Positions 56,251 to 64,000 of a stretch of 64,000 nucleotides of DNA are shown here, piece by piece. Source of the stretch: Serratia marcescens (GTDB lineage Bacteria > Pseudomonadota > Gammaproteobacteria > Enterobacterales > Enterobacteriaceae); assembly GCF_006715005.1 (NCBI RefSeq), contig NZ_VFMJ01000001.1:4340001-4404000 (forward strand), read 5' to 3'. How positions within the stretch are numbered: the first letter of the stretch is position 1; each line of letters begins with the position of its first letter. The notes beneath the pieces are model-generated. The model was given only the letters and a program-made list of their open reading frames with translations. It ran no database searches and was not told where the DNA came from. The position numbers and the translations under genes are program-made.

Positions 56251-56685
56251 ATGACCCCAATCGTCCGCACCGCCACGCTCGAAGAAATCCACCGCCTTTA
56301 TCAACGCATCCCCGAATTCGGTGGCCTGCATAGCCTGGCCGATCTGCAGCAGCGTATCGGCACCGCCCCCGCCAGCCTGTTGATCGCCGAGATAGACGGG
56401 CAGCCGGCCGGTTTCAAACTCGGTTATCAACGGCAGGAAACGGTGTTTTACAGCTGGCTGGGTGGCGTGCTGCCGGCATTCCGTCGCCACGGCGTGGCGC
56501 AGGTCTTGTTGGCCGAACAGGAACGCTGGGCGCGGGCGCAGGGCTATCGCCAACTGACGGTCAAAACCCGTAACCGGTTCCGCGCCATGCTGACGATGCT
56601 GCTCACCCACCACTATCAGATTGTTCAGCTGGAAAAGAAAGGCGAAGTGGCTGATTATCGGCTATTACTGGAAAAAAACTTGTGA
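56251..56685 (+). CDS. GNAT family N-acetyltransferase
   Basis: 144-residue GNAT protein. The acetyl-CoA motif A region is WLGGVLPAFRRHGVAQVLLA (R-x-x-G-x-A type, about 69-88), followed by EQERWARAQGYRQLTVKTRN. GGAGG precedes the ATG. It lies 40 bp after yhhQ and 80 bp before dcrB, an insertion relative to E. coli. It may be co-transcribed with yhhQ and hence share riboswitch control at the transcript level only. Substrate unknown. Confidence 0.85.
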   Translation: MTPIVRTATLEEIHRLYQRIPEFGGLHSLADLQQRIGTAPASLLIAEIDGQPAGFKLGYQRQETVFYSWLGGVLPAFRRHGVAQVLLAEQERWARAQGYRQLTVKTRNRFRAMLTMLLTHHYQIVQLEKKGEVADYRLLLEKNL

Positions 56686-56765
56686 CAACATCTGCCTTGC
56701 ATTTCAACCTGGAATAGGTTGCGATACGACAGTGAATCCCTACCGGAAAGGAAGAAGGAAGCCCG

Positions 56766-57329
56766 ATGCGTAAAGTAGCGAAATTGATGGGTATCAGCCT
56801 GCTGGCGCTTGGCCTCGCGGCCTGCGACGGCAACACCAAAGACACCAAGGCAGCGCCAGACGGCGCGGCGGCCAGCGCGCCGGCCGGGCAGCAGGTGAGC
56901 CTGCTGGACGGTAAACTGGCGTTCACCCTGCCGGTCGGCATGGCGGATCAGAGCGGCAAGCTGGGCAACCAGGCTAACAACATGCATGTTTACGCAGACA
57001 GCACCGGCCAGCGCGCGGTGATCGTGATCCTGGGCGACAAGACCGCCGACAGCCTGGAGACCCTGGCCAAGCGCCTGGAGAATACCCAGCGCGCGCGTGA
57101 CGCCAACCTGCAGGTGATCACCAACAAGGCGCTCGACGTCAACGGCGTGCCGCTGCGTCAGTTGGACAGTATCATCACCAGCGGCGGCGAAAAAGCCTAT
57201 TCCTCCGTTCTGATCGGCTCGCTGAACAACAACATGCTGACCATTCAGGTGACGCTGCCGGCGGACAATCAGCAGCAGGCGCAGACCGAAGCCGAAGGCA
57301 TCATCTCCACCCTGAAGCTGAAGCAGTAA
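56766..57329 (+). CDS. dcrB: Lipoprotein DcrB
   Basis: Lipoprotein known in E. coli for a role in phage C1/C6 infection and envelope homeostasis. 187 residues (E. coli 185). Signal peptide with lipobox LAAC (Cys20), a low-complexity linker, and the DcrB domain with LLDGKLAFTLPVGMADQSGK and GNQANNMHVYADSTGQ. Position near yhhQ as in E. coli. Confidence 0.94.
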   Translation: MRKVAKLMGISLLALGLAACDGNTKDTKAAPDGAAASAPAGQQVSLLDGKLAFTLPVGMADQSGKLGNQANNMHVYADSTGQRAVIVILGDKTADSLETLAKRLENTQRARDANLQVITNKALDVNGVPLRQLDSIITSGGEKAYSSVLIGSLNNNMLTIQVTLPADNQQQAQTEAEGIISTLKLKQ

Positions 57330-57337
57330 TCCCACAG

Positions 57338-57366
57338 AGGGCCGGTTTGCCGGCCCTTTCGTTTTT
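57338..57366 (+). terminator. Terminator of dcrB
   Basis: AGGGCCGG-tttg-CCGGCCCT then TTCGTTTTT; eight pairs. It lies in the 35-bp gap to the convergent glpC and may act on both. Confidence 0.85.
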
Positions 57367-58564
57367 ATGCCAGTGCCTGCGCCAGCAGGGTGATCGGATG
57401 TTCGCAGCGCTTGCTGGTGGACATTTCTATCTGCCATTTGCAGGTCTCGCAGTCGGTCACCACCAGATCCACCCCGCTCTCTTCGATCTGCCGGAACAGC
57501 GGCGCGCCGATGCCTTGCGAAGTGGCGTAGTTCTCCGATTTGAACCCGTAGGTGCCGGCGATACCGCAGCACTGCGAATCCAGCACCACCAGCTCCAGCC
57601 CCGGTATCTGCCGCAGCAGCTCCAGGGTGTAGGCGGTCCAGCCCATCTTCTCCATATGGCAAGGCGTGTGATAAGCCACCCGCAGCGGCGTGTGCTTCAA
57701 CGGCAGGCTACGCCCCTGATTGATCAGGCGATAGAGATAGCGCGTCGCCAGCTCCACCCGATCGCGCACCGGGGTGGTGTCCACGTCCAGCAGATGAGGG
57801 TATTCGTCGCGCAGGGTGAAGGTGCAGCTCGATGAGGTTGCCACCACCGGGATACCGCGTTCCAACACCGTTTCATGCAGCGATTCGGCGTTGACCCTGG
57901 CCTGCTTTTTGGCCTGCTCGATAAACCCGTTGGCGATCAGCGGCACGCCGCAGCATTTCTCGCGTTTCAGCAGCTGCACGCCGATATCCAGCGCGTTGAA
58001 CACCCGGATCAAATCCTTGCCCAGCTGCGGATGGTTATAGTTGACGAAGCAGCCGTGGAAAAACGCCACCTGCTCGGCGTAACGCTGCTGAGCCTGCGCC
58101 TGTTGCCGGTACCAGCGGCGGAAAGTGCCGAACGAGTATTTCGGCAGTTCACGGCGTTGATCGATCTTCAGCGCCTTGTCCAACAGCTTGCGCACCGGTT
58201 TCAGCCCGGTAGCGGCATTGACGATCGGCGCAAACGGCGTCGACAGCGAGCCCATGATATCGGTGTGGCTGAGGATGGCGTCGCGCAGCGTCGGCTTGCT
58301 CTGGGCGAAGTCGGCGCGGGCGCGCTGAATGATGTCACCGATTTTGACGTCGGACGGGCAGGCCACTTCACAACGCTTGCAGTTGGTACAGTATTTCAGC
58401 GCTTCGTCGTACAGCGCCGGGTCTTTCAACCGCAGCCGCTCGCCGTCCGGCCCCGCCTGTTTCGGCCCCGGATAGAGCGGGTTCACTTTGGCGACCGGGC
58501 AGTAGGTGGTACAGACGGTACATTTGATGCAGCTTTCAAAGCTGTGATCCTGATGCAGGCTCAT
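57365..58564 (-). CDS. glpC: Anaerobic glycerol-3-phosphate dehydrogenase subunit C
   Basis: Iron-sulfur subunit that links GlpAB to the membrane quinone pool. 399 residues (E. coli 396). Two 4Fe-4S motifs CIKCTVCTTYCP and CTNCKRCEVACP are near the N-terminus, and two CCG domains (EKCCGVPL, SQCCGIAG) follow. GGAGGAG precedes the ATG at 58564, which overlaps the glpB stop by four bases; the long in-frame extension upstream is glpB in another frame. Confidence 0.96.
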   Translation of the reverse strand: MSLHQDHSFESCIKCTVCTTYCPVAKVNPLYPGPKQAGPDGERLRLKDPALYDEALKYCTNCKRCEVACPSDVKIGDIIQRARADFAQSKPTLRDAILSHTDIMGSLSTPFAPIVNAATGLKPVRKLLDKALKIDQRRELPKYSFGTFRRWYRQQAQAQQRYAEQVAFFHGCFVNYNHPQLGKDLIRVFNALDIGVQLLKREKCCGVPLIANGFIEQAKKQARVNAESLHETVLERGIPVVATSSSCTFTLRDEYPHLLDVDTTPVRDRVELATRYLYRLINQGRSLPLKHTPLRVAYHTPCHMEKMGWTAYTLELLRQIPGLELVVLDSQCCGIAGTYGFKSENYATSQGIGAPLFRQIEESGVDLVVTDCETCKWQIEMSTSKRCEHPITLLAQALA

Positions 58565-59829
58565 ACGCACTCCTCCGCGGCGATCTGCTGCGCGACGTGC
58601 AGCGCACCGATCAATGACACGCCGGCGCCGCAGCCCTGCTGCAGCGGATCGTAGCCGCCGGCGACCGCGCCGATGGCATACAGATTGTCGAACGGCATTC
58701 CCTGTTTCATCGCCCGCAGCCTGCCGTCGGTGCGCACGCCAAACTGCAGATAAGGCTGCGGTGCAAACAGCTCGCGCTGGCTCCAGTCGGCGCGATCGGC
58801 GCGGCTGTGCACGTCCAGCCCGAAGATCGGCTCGCGTACCCCGTCGAAATCCGCCACCAGCCCATTGCTGAAGAAGCTGCCGCTGGCCAGCACCACCTGC
58901 TGTGCCCGCAGCGGAATATCGCCGTGGTTGCGGGTATACAGGCCGGTGACGCGGCCGGCTTCGCACTCGGCGCGCAGCACGCTGTCGCCAGGCATGAAAA
59001 CACCGTCCAGCTGTTGAAAACGCCGCCGCAGCGCCTGATGCAAACGCATGCCGGGCACCGAAGGCGGCAGCGTCGGCAGCAGCCGGATCGGTTTGCCGAC
59101 CGCATCCTGCAGCACCGCCAGCGACGTATCGTCCTCCAGGCCCAGACAGGCCGGCAGGAAGAGCGCGTCGGCCTCGCCCGCCAGCCGCCGCAGCTCCTCG
59201 GCCATCGGCGGCAGGCTTTCCATCAAATCCAGTACCCGGGCGATGTTCACCGCGCGGAACTCGCTGGGGTTATTGCGCAATCTGTCCAGCGCCGGCATGT
59301 GCAGATAGGCTACCTCCGTCTGCACACCGAGCTCCCGGCTCAGAGAGTCGGCGGCCATCTGCGGCTGGAAGTCGAGGAACCCCTCGATGCCGATCACCGC
59401 GATGCGCCGCCACGGCAGTTGGCCGGTCAGCGGCAGCGTCGGGATCGCCTGCGGGCTGAGCCAGGTGGCGCGGCGCGTGCCCAGCGGCGTAATGCGCAGA
59501 TGGTTATTGGTGCCCTCGCCCTGCAGGTTCAACCCGCAGCGCGCCAGCAGCCGCTGGGCGGCGGCGGACAGCGCCGCCACCCGGCCGGGCCCGATCAGGG
59601 CATACGGATGCTGCGGCGCCTGCTGCGCCAGCTGCGGCAACGCCGCCAGCGGCATCTCGACCGGCGTGCCGTCCGGCAATCTCGCCAACAGATCGAGCGA
59701 GCCGGAGAAGAAGTAGAGCGCGCTCTGGCCGGAACTGACCACCGCGCAGCGTTTGCCCTGTTCAGCCACGGCAATGGCGCAGCTCAGGCCCGCCAGGCCA
59801 CCGCCAATCACCACTACGTCAAATCGCAT
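58561..59829 (-). CDS. glpB: Anaerobic glycerol-3-phosphate dehydrogenase subunit B
   Basis: FAD/FMN-binding subunit, 422 residues (E. coli 419). N-terminal dinucleotide fold VVVIGGGLAGLSCAIAVAEQ. Two ATGs are adjacent (59832, 59829); the second is better placed behind AGGAGG and gives MRFDVVVIGG, matching E. coli. It overlaps glpA by 11 bp and glpC by 4 bp. Confidence 0.95.
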   Translation of the reverse strand: MRFDVVVIGGGLAGLSCAIAVAEQGKRCAVVSSGQSALYFFSGSLDLLARLPDGTPVEMPLAALPQLAQQAPQHPYALIGPGRVAALSAAAQRLLARCGLNLQGEGTNNHLRITPLGTRRATWLSPQAIPTLPLTGQLPWRRIAVIGIEGFLDFQPQMAADSLSRELGVQTEVAYLHMPALDRLRNNPSEFRAVNIARVLDLMESLPPMAEELRRLAGEADALFLPACLGLEDDTSLAVLQDAVGKPIRLLPTLPPSVPGMRLHQALRRRFQQLDGVFMPGDSVLRAECEAGRVTGLYTRNHGDIPLRAQQVVLASGSFFSNGLVADFDGVREPIFGLDVHSRADRADWSQRELFAPQPYLQFGVRTDGRLRAMKQGMPFDNLYAIGAVAGGYDPLQQGCGAGVSLIGALHVAQQIAAEECV

Positions 59830-61468
59830 CATCCGCCTCCTGCTCCTTGTCGGCCTGGGCCTCAAGCCCGCATAACCCCTGGTAAACCCAACTGGTAAAT
59901 TCGCTCTCGCGCAGCGCATCGCCCCAGGCGATCGGCCGTACGCCTTTCCACCGTTCGTTGAGGAACTGCGACAGCTGCGCGATGGACTGCTGCGGCGTGC
60001 TGACCTTGAAGTGCGTCAGCAGCCCGGCGGCGCGGCAGGCGCAGAGTTCGCCTTGGCAGGTGCCCATGCCGACGCGGGTGCGGCGGCGCAGATCCACCAG
60101 GTTATTGACGGTCAGCGAATTGACCGCATAGCGCACTTCCCCGGCGGTCACCGCCTCGCATTCGCACACCAGGCTGGTGTCGAGCCGATCGGCCGCCGGC
60201 ACCTGGCTGGCGCGATCGCCGTGGCGGTAAATTGCTGAGCCGCGAATACTGGCGGGCAGTGAAACCACGCTGCGCACCGTTTCCTCCGCCGACTGGCGAG
60301 ATCCCGGCAACGCGTCCTGCGCGGTGGTGCACGGACGGTTTACGCCAAGCTTTTCGCACACCTTGTCGGTGGCCCACTCCGCCATCAGGCGGTAGGTCAT
60401 CAGCTTGCCGCCGGTGATGGTGATAAACCCTTCCAGCCCGTCGCGGGCGGCGTGATCGAGCAGCACGATGCCGCGGCTGACGTTGCGCCCGCTGGGATCG
60501 TCATCGCTGGCTACCAGCGGCCGCACCCCGGCATAGGCGCGCAAAATGCGGGTCTGCGCCAGGGTGGGCGCCAACAGCGCCCCCTCGCGGATCAGAATGT
60601 CCACCTCCTGCGGGGTCACCAGCATGTTGTCAATTTGGTCGTAGTCGATATGGGTCGAGGTGGTGCCGATCAGCGAGATGGTGTCGCCCGGCACCAGGAT
60701 GTCGGCGTCCGCCGGTTTGCGGCAGCGGTTGATCACCATGTTGTTGATGCGATGGCCGAGGATCAGCAGCGCCCCCTTGGCCGGGAACATGCGGATGCGC
60801 AAATCGGCGTATTCGGCGATCTGCTGGCCCCAGATGCCGGCGGCGTTGACCACCACCGACGCGTGCAGCTCATAGCGCCGCTGATTCTGATGGTCGTAAA
60901 CGCGCACGCCCGTTACCCGATCGCCGCTGCGCAACAATCCCACCACCTGGTGGTAGGTCAGGATCTGTGCGCCGTGTTCGCGCGCGTCCAACATGTTGGC
61001 GGCGGTCAGCCGGAAGGGATCGACGGTGCCGTCCGGTACGCGCACCGCGCCGATCAACGCCGGGTTAGCCGCCGGCTCCAGCCGCAGCGCCAGCTGCGGG
61101 TCGATCGCTTCGGCGTCGATGTCAGCCTGGCGACAGGCGGCGATAAACTGTTGCTGATAGTCCAGCGAGTCCTGCGGCAGGGTGATGAACAGCCCATCGG
61201 TGCGCTCGATACAGTGATGAGCGATACGTTTCAGGATGCGGTTCTCTTCGATGCACTCGCGCGCCGACTCGCCGTCGGTCACCGCATAGCGCGCGCCGCT
61301 GTGCAGTAAACCGTGGTTGCGGCCGGTGGCGCCGGTGGCGATGTCGTGGCGCTCCAGCAAGATGCAGCGCAAGCCGCGCCGCGCACAGTCGCGGGCAATG
61401 CCTGCGCCGGTGGCGCCGCCGCCGATGATGATCACATCCGTTTCGCCGCCGTCAAAATAGCTGCTCAT
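59819..61468 (-). CDS. glpA: Anaerobic glycerol-3-phosphate dehydrogenase subunit A
   Basis: Catalytic FAD subunit oxidising glycerol-3-phosphate to dihydroxyacetone phosphate without oxygen. 549 residues (E. coli 542). FAD motif VIIIGGGATGAGIARDCARR, DAO domain to about 370, and a BFD-like 2Fe-2S region with CECEAVTAGE, GTCQGELCACR. GAGGGAG precedes the ATG. First gene of glpABC, divergent from glpT. Confidence 0.97.
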   Translation of the reverse strand: MSSYFDGGETDVIIIGGGATGAGIARDCARRGLRCILLERHDIATGATGRNHGLLHSGARYAVTDGESARECIEENRILKRIAHHCIERTDGLFITLPQDSLDYQQQFIAACRQADIDAEAIDPQLALRLEPAANPALIGAVRVPDGTVDPFRLTAANMLDAREHGAQILTYHQVVGLLRSGDRVTGVRVYDHQNQRRYELHASVVVNAAGIWGQQIAEYADLRIRMFPAKGALLILGHRINNMVINRCRKPADADILVPGDTISLIGTTSTHIDYDQIDNMLVTPQEVDILIREGALLAPTLAQTRILRAYAGVRPLVASDDDPSGRNVSRGIVLLDHAARDGLEGFITITGGKLMTYRLMAEWATDKVCEKLGVNRPCTTAQDALPGSRQSAEETVRSVVSLPASIRGSAIYRHGDRASQVPAADRLDTSLVCECEAVTAGEVRYAVNSLTVNNLVDLRRRTRVGMGTCQGELCACRAAGLLTHFKVSTPQQSIAQLSQFLNERWKGVRPIAWGDALRESEFTSWVYQGLCGLEAQADKEQEADDAI

Positions 61469-61534
61469 GTCGCTCCCTCAGGATCGGTAGTTATGAGCCT
61501 ATTGAGCCACGGTTATTAGGGTCTTTGTTTGATA

Positions 61535-61552
61535 AGGAACAATAACGAACAT
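61535..61552. promoter_or_regulatory. GlpR operator-like site 1
   Basis: AGGAACAATAACGAACAT matches 14 of 18 positions of the GlpR consensus ATGTTCG(A/T)TA(A/T)CGAACAT, with a perfect right half. Confidence 0.65.
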
Positions 61553-61587
61553 CAAACGAAATAAAAATGTCCACAAAAAACCATCAA

Positions 61588-61603
61588 TGTGATCATAATC
61601 ACG
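61588..61603. promoter_or_regulatory. CRP site in the glpA-glpT region
   Basis: TGTGA-TCATAA-TCACG, one mismatch to TGTGA-N6-TCACA, in the 364-bp divergent control region. The rest of 61469-61832 is promoter DNA with no gene. Confidence 0.75.
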
Positions 61604-61724
61604 ATTTTTGGACGTTTTTCTATTTCATAACGTTAACGAATCGCTCAAAATCCGCCGTGGTTTCATGAAAGTGTAACAATTGCGCCATTCGTCACAGCGA
61701 CACCAGGCGTATTTGATGACAATG

Positions 61725-61742
61725 GCGCTCGTTATGGAACAC
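61725..61742. promoter_or_regulatory. GlpR operator-like site 2
   Basis: GCGCTCGTTATGGAACAC matches 13 of 18 positions of the GlpR consensus, about 90 bp before glpT. Confidence 0.55.
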
Positions 61743-61832
61743 AAAAACACCACATTCGATATCCGCTCAATCATCAAATGAACGTAAAAGGTCATATTGA
61801 TGTGATAACAGATAAAGCCATCGGAGGCGCTC

Positions 61833-63185
61833 ATGTTGAGTATTTTTAAGCCGGCCGCACACACCGCCCGTGTGCCGAGCGATAAGGTAGACCCGCTCTA
61901 CCGTAAGCTGCGCTGGCAAATTTTCCTGGGGATCTTCTTCGGTTACGCCGCCTACTATCTGGTGCGTAAGAACTTCACCCTGGCCATGCCTTACCTGATC
62001 GAACAAGGCTTCAGCCGCGGCGACCTCGGCTTCGCGCTGTCGGGCATCTCCATCGCCTACGGCTTCTCCAAATTCATCATGGGTTCGGTCTCCGACCGTT
62101 CCAACCCGCGGGTGTTCCTGCCGGCCGGCCTGATCCTGGCGGCGGCGGTGATGTTGTTCATGGGCTTCGTGCCGTGGGCCACCTCCAGCATCGCGGTGAT
62201 GTTCGTTCTGCTGTTCCTGTGCGGCTGGTTCCAGGGTATGGGTTGGCCGCCGTGCGGCCGCACCATGGTGCACTGGTGGTCGCAGAAAGAACGCGGCGGC
62301 ATCGTTTCCATCTGGAACTGCGCCCACAACGTGGGCGGCGGCCTGCCGCCGCTGCTGTTCCTGCTGGGCATGGCCTGGTTCAACGACTGGCACGCGGCGC
62401 TGTACATGCCGGCCTTCGGCGCCATCCTGGTGGCCCTGATCGCCTTCGCCCTGATGCGCGATACCCCGCAATCCTGCGGCCTGCCGCCGATTGAAGAGTA
62501 CAAAAACGACTATCCGGACGACTACAGCGAAAAAGACGAAGAAGAGCTGACCGCCAAGCAGATCTTCATGCAGTACATCCTGCCGAACAAGCTGCTGTGG
62601 TACATCGCGGTCGCCAACGTGTTCGTCTACCTGCTGCGTTACGGCATTCTGGACTGGTCGCCGACCTACCTGAAAGAAGTGAAGCACTTCGCGCTGGACA
62701 AGTCTTCCTGGGCCTACTTCCTGTATGAATACGCCGGTATCCCGGGCACCCTGCTGTGCGGCTGGATGTCAGACAAAGTGTTCAAAGGCAACCGCGGCGC
62801 CACCGGTGTGTTCTTCATGACGCTGGTGACCATCGCCACCGTGGTGTTCTGGATGAACCCGGCCGGTAACCCGACCGTGGACATGATCTGTATGCTGGTC
62901 ATCGGCTTCCTGATCTACGGCCCGGTGATGCTGATCGGCCTGCACGCGCTGGAGCTGGCGCCGAAGAAAGCCGCCGGCACCGCCGCGGGCTTCACCGGCC
63001 TGTTCGGCTACCTGGGCGGCTCGGTTGCGGCCAGCGCCATCGTCGGTTACACCGTGGACTTCTTCGGTTGGGACGGCGGCTTCATGGTGATGATCGGCGG
63101 CGGCGTGCTGGCGGTTATCCTGCTGCTGCTGACCATGCTGAACGAAAAGAAACACCACGCGGAAATCGCCGCCAAGCGCGGTTAA
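61833..63185 (+). CDS. glpT: sn-glycerol-3-phosphate/phosphate antiporter GlpT
   Basis: MFS antiporter (450 residues; E. coli 452) importing glycerol-3-phosphate and also fosfomycin. Twelve helices. N-terminal [20 protein letters not shown] with the substrate-binding arginine in [13 protein letters not shown], and family block [25 protein letters not shown] precedes the ATG. It is followed by glpQ with a terminator between them, so glpQ is probably partly attenuated. Confidence 0.98.
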   Translation: MLSIFKPAAHTARVPSDKVDPLYRKLRWQIFLGIFFGYAAYYLVRKNFTLAMPYLIEQGFSRGDLGFALSGISIAYGFSKFIMGSVSDRSNPRVFLPAGLILAAAVMLFMGFVPWATSSIAVMFVLLFLCGWFQGMGWPPCGRTMVHWWSQKERGGIVSIWNCAHNVGGGLPPLLFLLGMAWFNDWHAALYMPAFGAILVALIAFALMRDTPQSCGLPPIEEYKNDYPDDYSEKDEEELTAKQIFMQYILPNKLLWYIAVANVFVYLLRYGILDWSPTYLKEVKHFALDKSSWAYFLYEYAGIPGTLLCGWMSDKVFKGNRGATGVFFMTLVTIATVVFWMNPAGNPTVDMICMLVIGFLIYGPVMLIGLHALELAPKKAAGTAAGFTGLFGYLGGSVAASAIVGYTVDFFGWDGGFMVMIGGGVLAVILLLLTMLNEKKHHAEIAAKRG

Positions 63186-63210
63186 GCGTCACACGACTTT
63201 TGCATGATTT

Positions 63211-63233
63211 AAAGGCCGCCCTGCGGCCTTTTT
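63211..63233 (+). terminator. Terminator between glpT and glpQ
   Basis: AAAGGCCGC-cct-GCGGCCTTTTT: strong U-tract hairpin 26 bp after glpT, likely reducing read-through into glpQ. Confidence 0.85.
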
Positions 63234-63267
63234 ACTACCCTGCCCCCAACAACACGGAGAAAATGGA

Positions 63268-64000
63268 ATGCGGACTCAAGTCAAAGCCCTGCTGACAGGG
63301 ATCATTCTCGCCACCTCAATGGTCAGCGCCGCACAGGCGGCGGACAAAGTGGTGATCGCCCACCGCGGCGCCAGCGGCTACCTGCCGGAACACACCCTGC
63401 CGGCGAAAGCGATGGCCTACGCGCAGGGCGCCGATTACCTCGAGCAAGATCTGGTGATGACCAAGGACAACGAGCTGGTGGTGCTGCACGACCATTACCT
63501 CGATCGCGTCACCGACGTCGCCGAACGCTTCCCGGACCGCGCGCGCAAAGACGGCCGCTACTACGCCATCGACTTTACGCTGGCGGAGATCAAATCGCTG
63601 AAGTTCACCGAAGGCTTTGACATCGAAAACGGCAAGAAGGTACAGGGTTATCCTGGCCGCTTCCCGATGGGCAAATCCGACTTCCGCGTACACACCTTCC
63701 AGGAAGAGATCGAGTTCGTGCAGGGTCTGAACCATTCGACCGGCAAAAACATCGGCATCTACCCTGAAATCAAGGCGCCGTGGTTCCACAAACAGGAAGG
63801 CAAAGACATCTCCAGCAAAGTGCTGGCGGTGCTCAAGCAGTACGGTTACACCGGCAAGAACGACAACGTCTACCTGCAGTGCTTCGACGCCAACGAGCTC
63901 AAACGCATCAAGAACGAGCTGGAGCCGAAGCTGGGCATGGATCTGAAGCTGGTGCAGCTGATCGCCTATAACGACTGGCAGGAAACCTACGAGCAGAAAG
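63268..64000 (+). CDS. glpQ: Periplasmic glycerophosphodiester phosphodiesterase GlpQ (partial)
   Basis: Hydrolyses glycerophosphodiesters in the periplasm to feed GlpT. The first 244 residues are present; the C-terminus (about 110 residues) is past the window. Signal peptide MRTQVKALLTGIILATSMVS AAQA, then GDPD motifs VIAHRGASGYLPEHT and EQDLVMTKDNELVVLHDHYL with the catalytic histidines and acidic residues. The ATG at 63268 is used because the preceding ATG (63263) is in another frame. Confidence 0.96.
   Translation, partial: MRTQVKALLTGIILATSMVSAAQAADKVVIAHRGASGYLPEHTLPAKAMAYAQGADYLEQDLVMTKDNELVVLHDHYLDRVTDVAERFPDRARKDGRYYAIDFTLAEIKSLKFTEGFDIENGKKVQGYPGRFPMGKSDFRVHTFQEEIEFVQGLNHSTGKNIGIYPEIKAPWFHKQEGKDISSKVLAVLKQYGYTGKNDNVYLQCFDANELKRIKNELEPKLGMDLKLVQLIAYNDWQETYEQK

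Noticed and set aside
58565..58966. N-terminal extension of glpC in the same frame
   Set aside because: It overlaps glpB out of frame; the 4Fe-4S N-terminus and ribosome site place the start at 58564.
61790..61815. FNR box near glpT (TTGATGTGATAACA)
   Set aside because: The right half does not match ATCAA; anaerobic control of glpABC is expected but this site is not convincing.

Overview
The window is chromosomal DNA of an enterobacterium of the genus Serratia, most likely S. marcescens or a close relative. The evidence is a serralysin metalloprotease with its periplasmic inhibitor, GC-rich codon use, and gene order that follows the Escherichia coli backbone with Serratia-type insertions. 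No rRNA, tRNA, prophage, insertion sequence, integron or CRISPR array was seen. It is mostly ordinary core genome, and the most informative parts are control elements and a few non-E. coli insertions.

Layout. 1-20.7 kb is the fad/ubi/tat/udp block: pepQ (cut by the window edge), an MFS exporter, fadBA (fatty acid beta-oxidation, FadR operator), fre, ubiD, pepE, rfaH, hemB, tatDCBA, ubiB-ubiJ-ubiE, rmuC, a DedA protein, a tyrosine phosphatase and udp. 21-26.3 kb holds dlhH, metE/metR and bioP. At about 26.4 kb the gene order changes to a block that is distant in E. coli: yhhA, an AEC permease, ugpQCEAB (glycerol-3-phosphate import, tandem Pho boxes, an ERIC element in the leader), a PLP aminotransferase, livFGMHK (branched-chain amino acid import) and panM. 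40-43.3 kb carries two uncharacterised genes translationally chained to panM, at the place where E. coli has livJ. 43.3-50 kb is rpoH, ftsX-ftsE-ftsY (with an 18-copy, 18-bp repeat), rsmD, yhhL, yhhM and yhhN. 50-52.6 kb is the inh-serralysin insertion. 52.6-57.3 kb is zntA (ZntR promoter), tusA, yhhQ (preQ1 riboswitch), a GNAT acetyltransferase and dcrB. 57.4-64 kb is glpCBA divergent from glpT-glpQ (cut by the window edge).

The genes fall into cooperating sets. ubiD/B/J/E plus fre and hemB serve quinone, flavin and haem metabolism. tatABCD exports folded proteins. ugp plus glp handle phosphodiesters and glycerol-3-phosphate under phosphate, CRP and GlpR control. liv with an adjacent aminotransferase serves branched-chain amino acids. 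ftsY/E/X and rpoH serve membrane targeting, division and heat shock. Several binding-protein or exoprotein genes (ugpB, livK, serralysin) are followed by strong intercistronic stem-loops, suggesting unequal expression within operons. The best candidate for undescribed biology is the panM-linked pair at 39998-43277. No function can be assigned to it from sequence alone.
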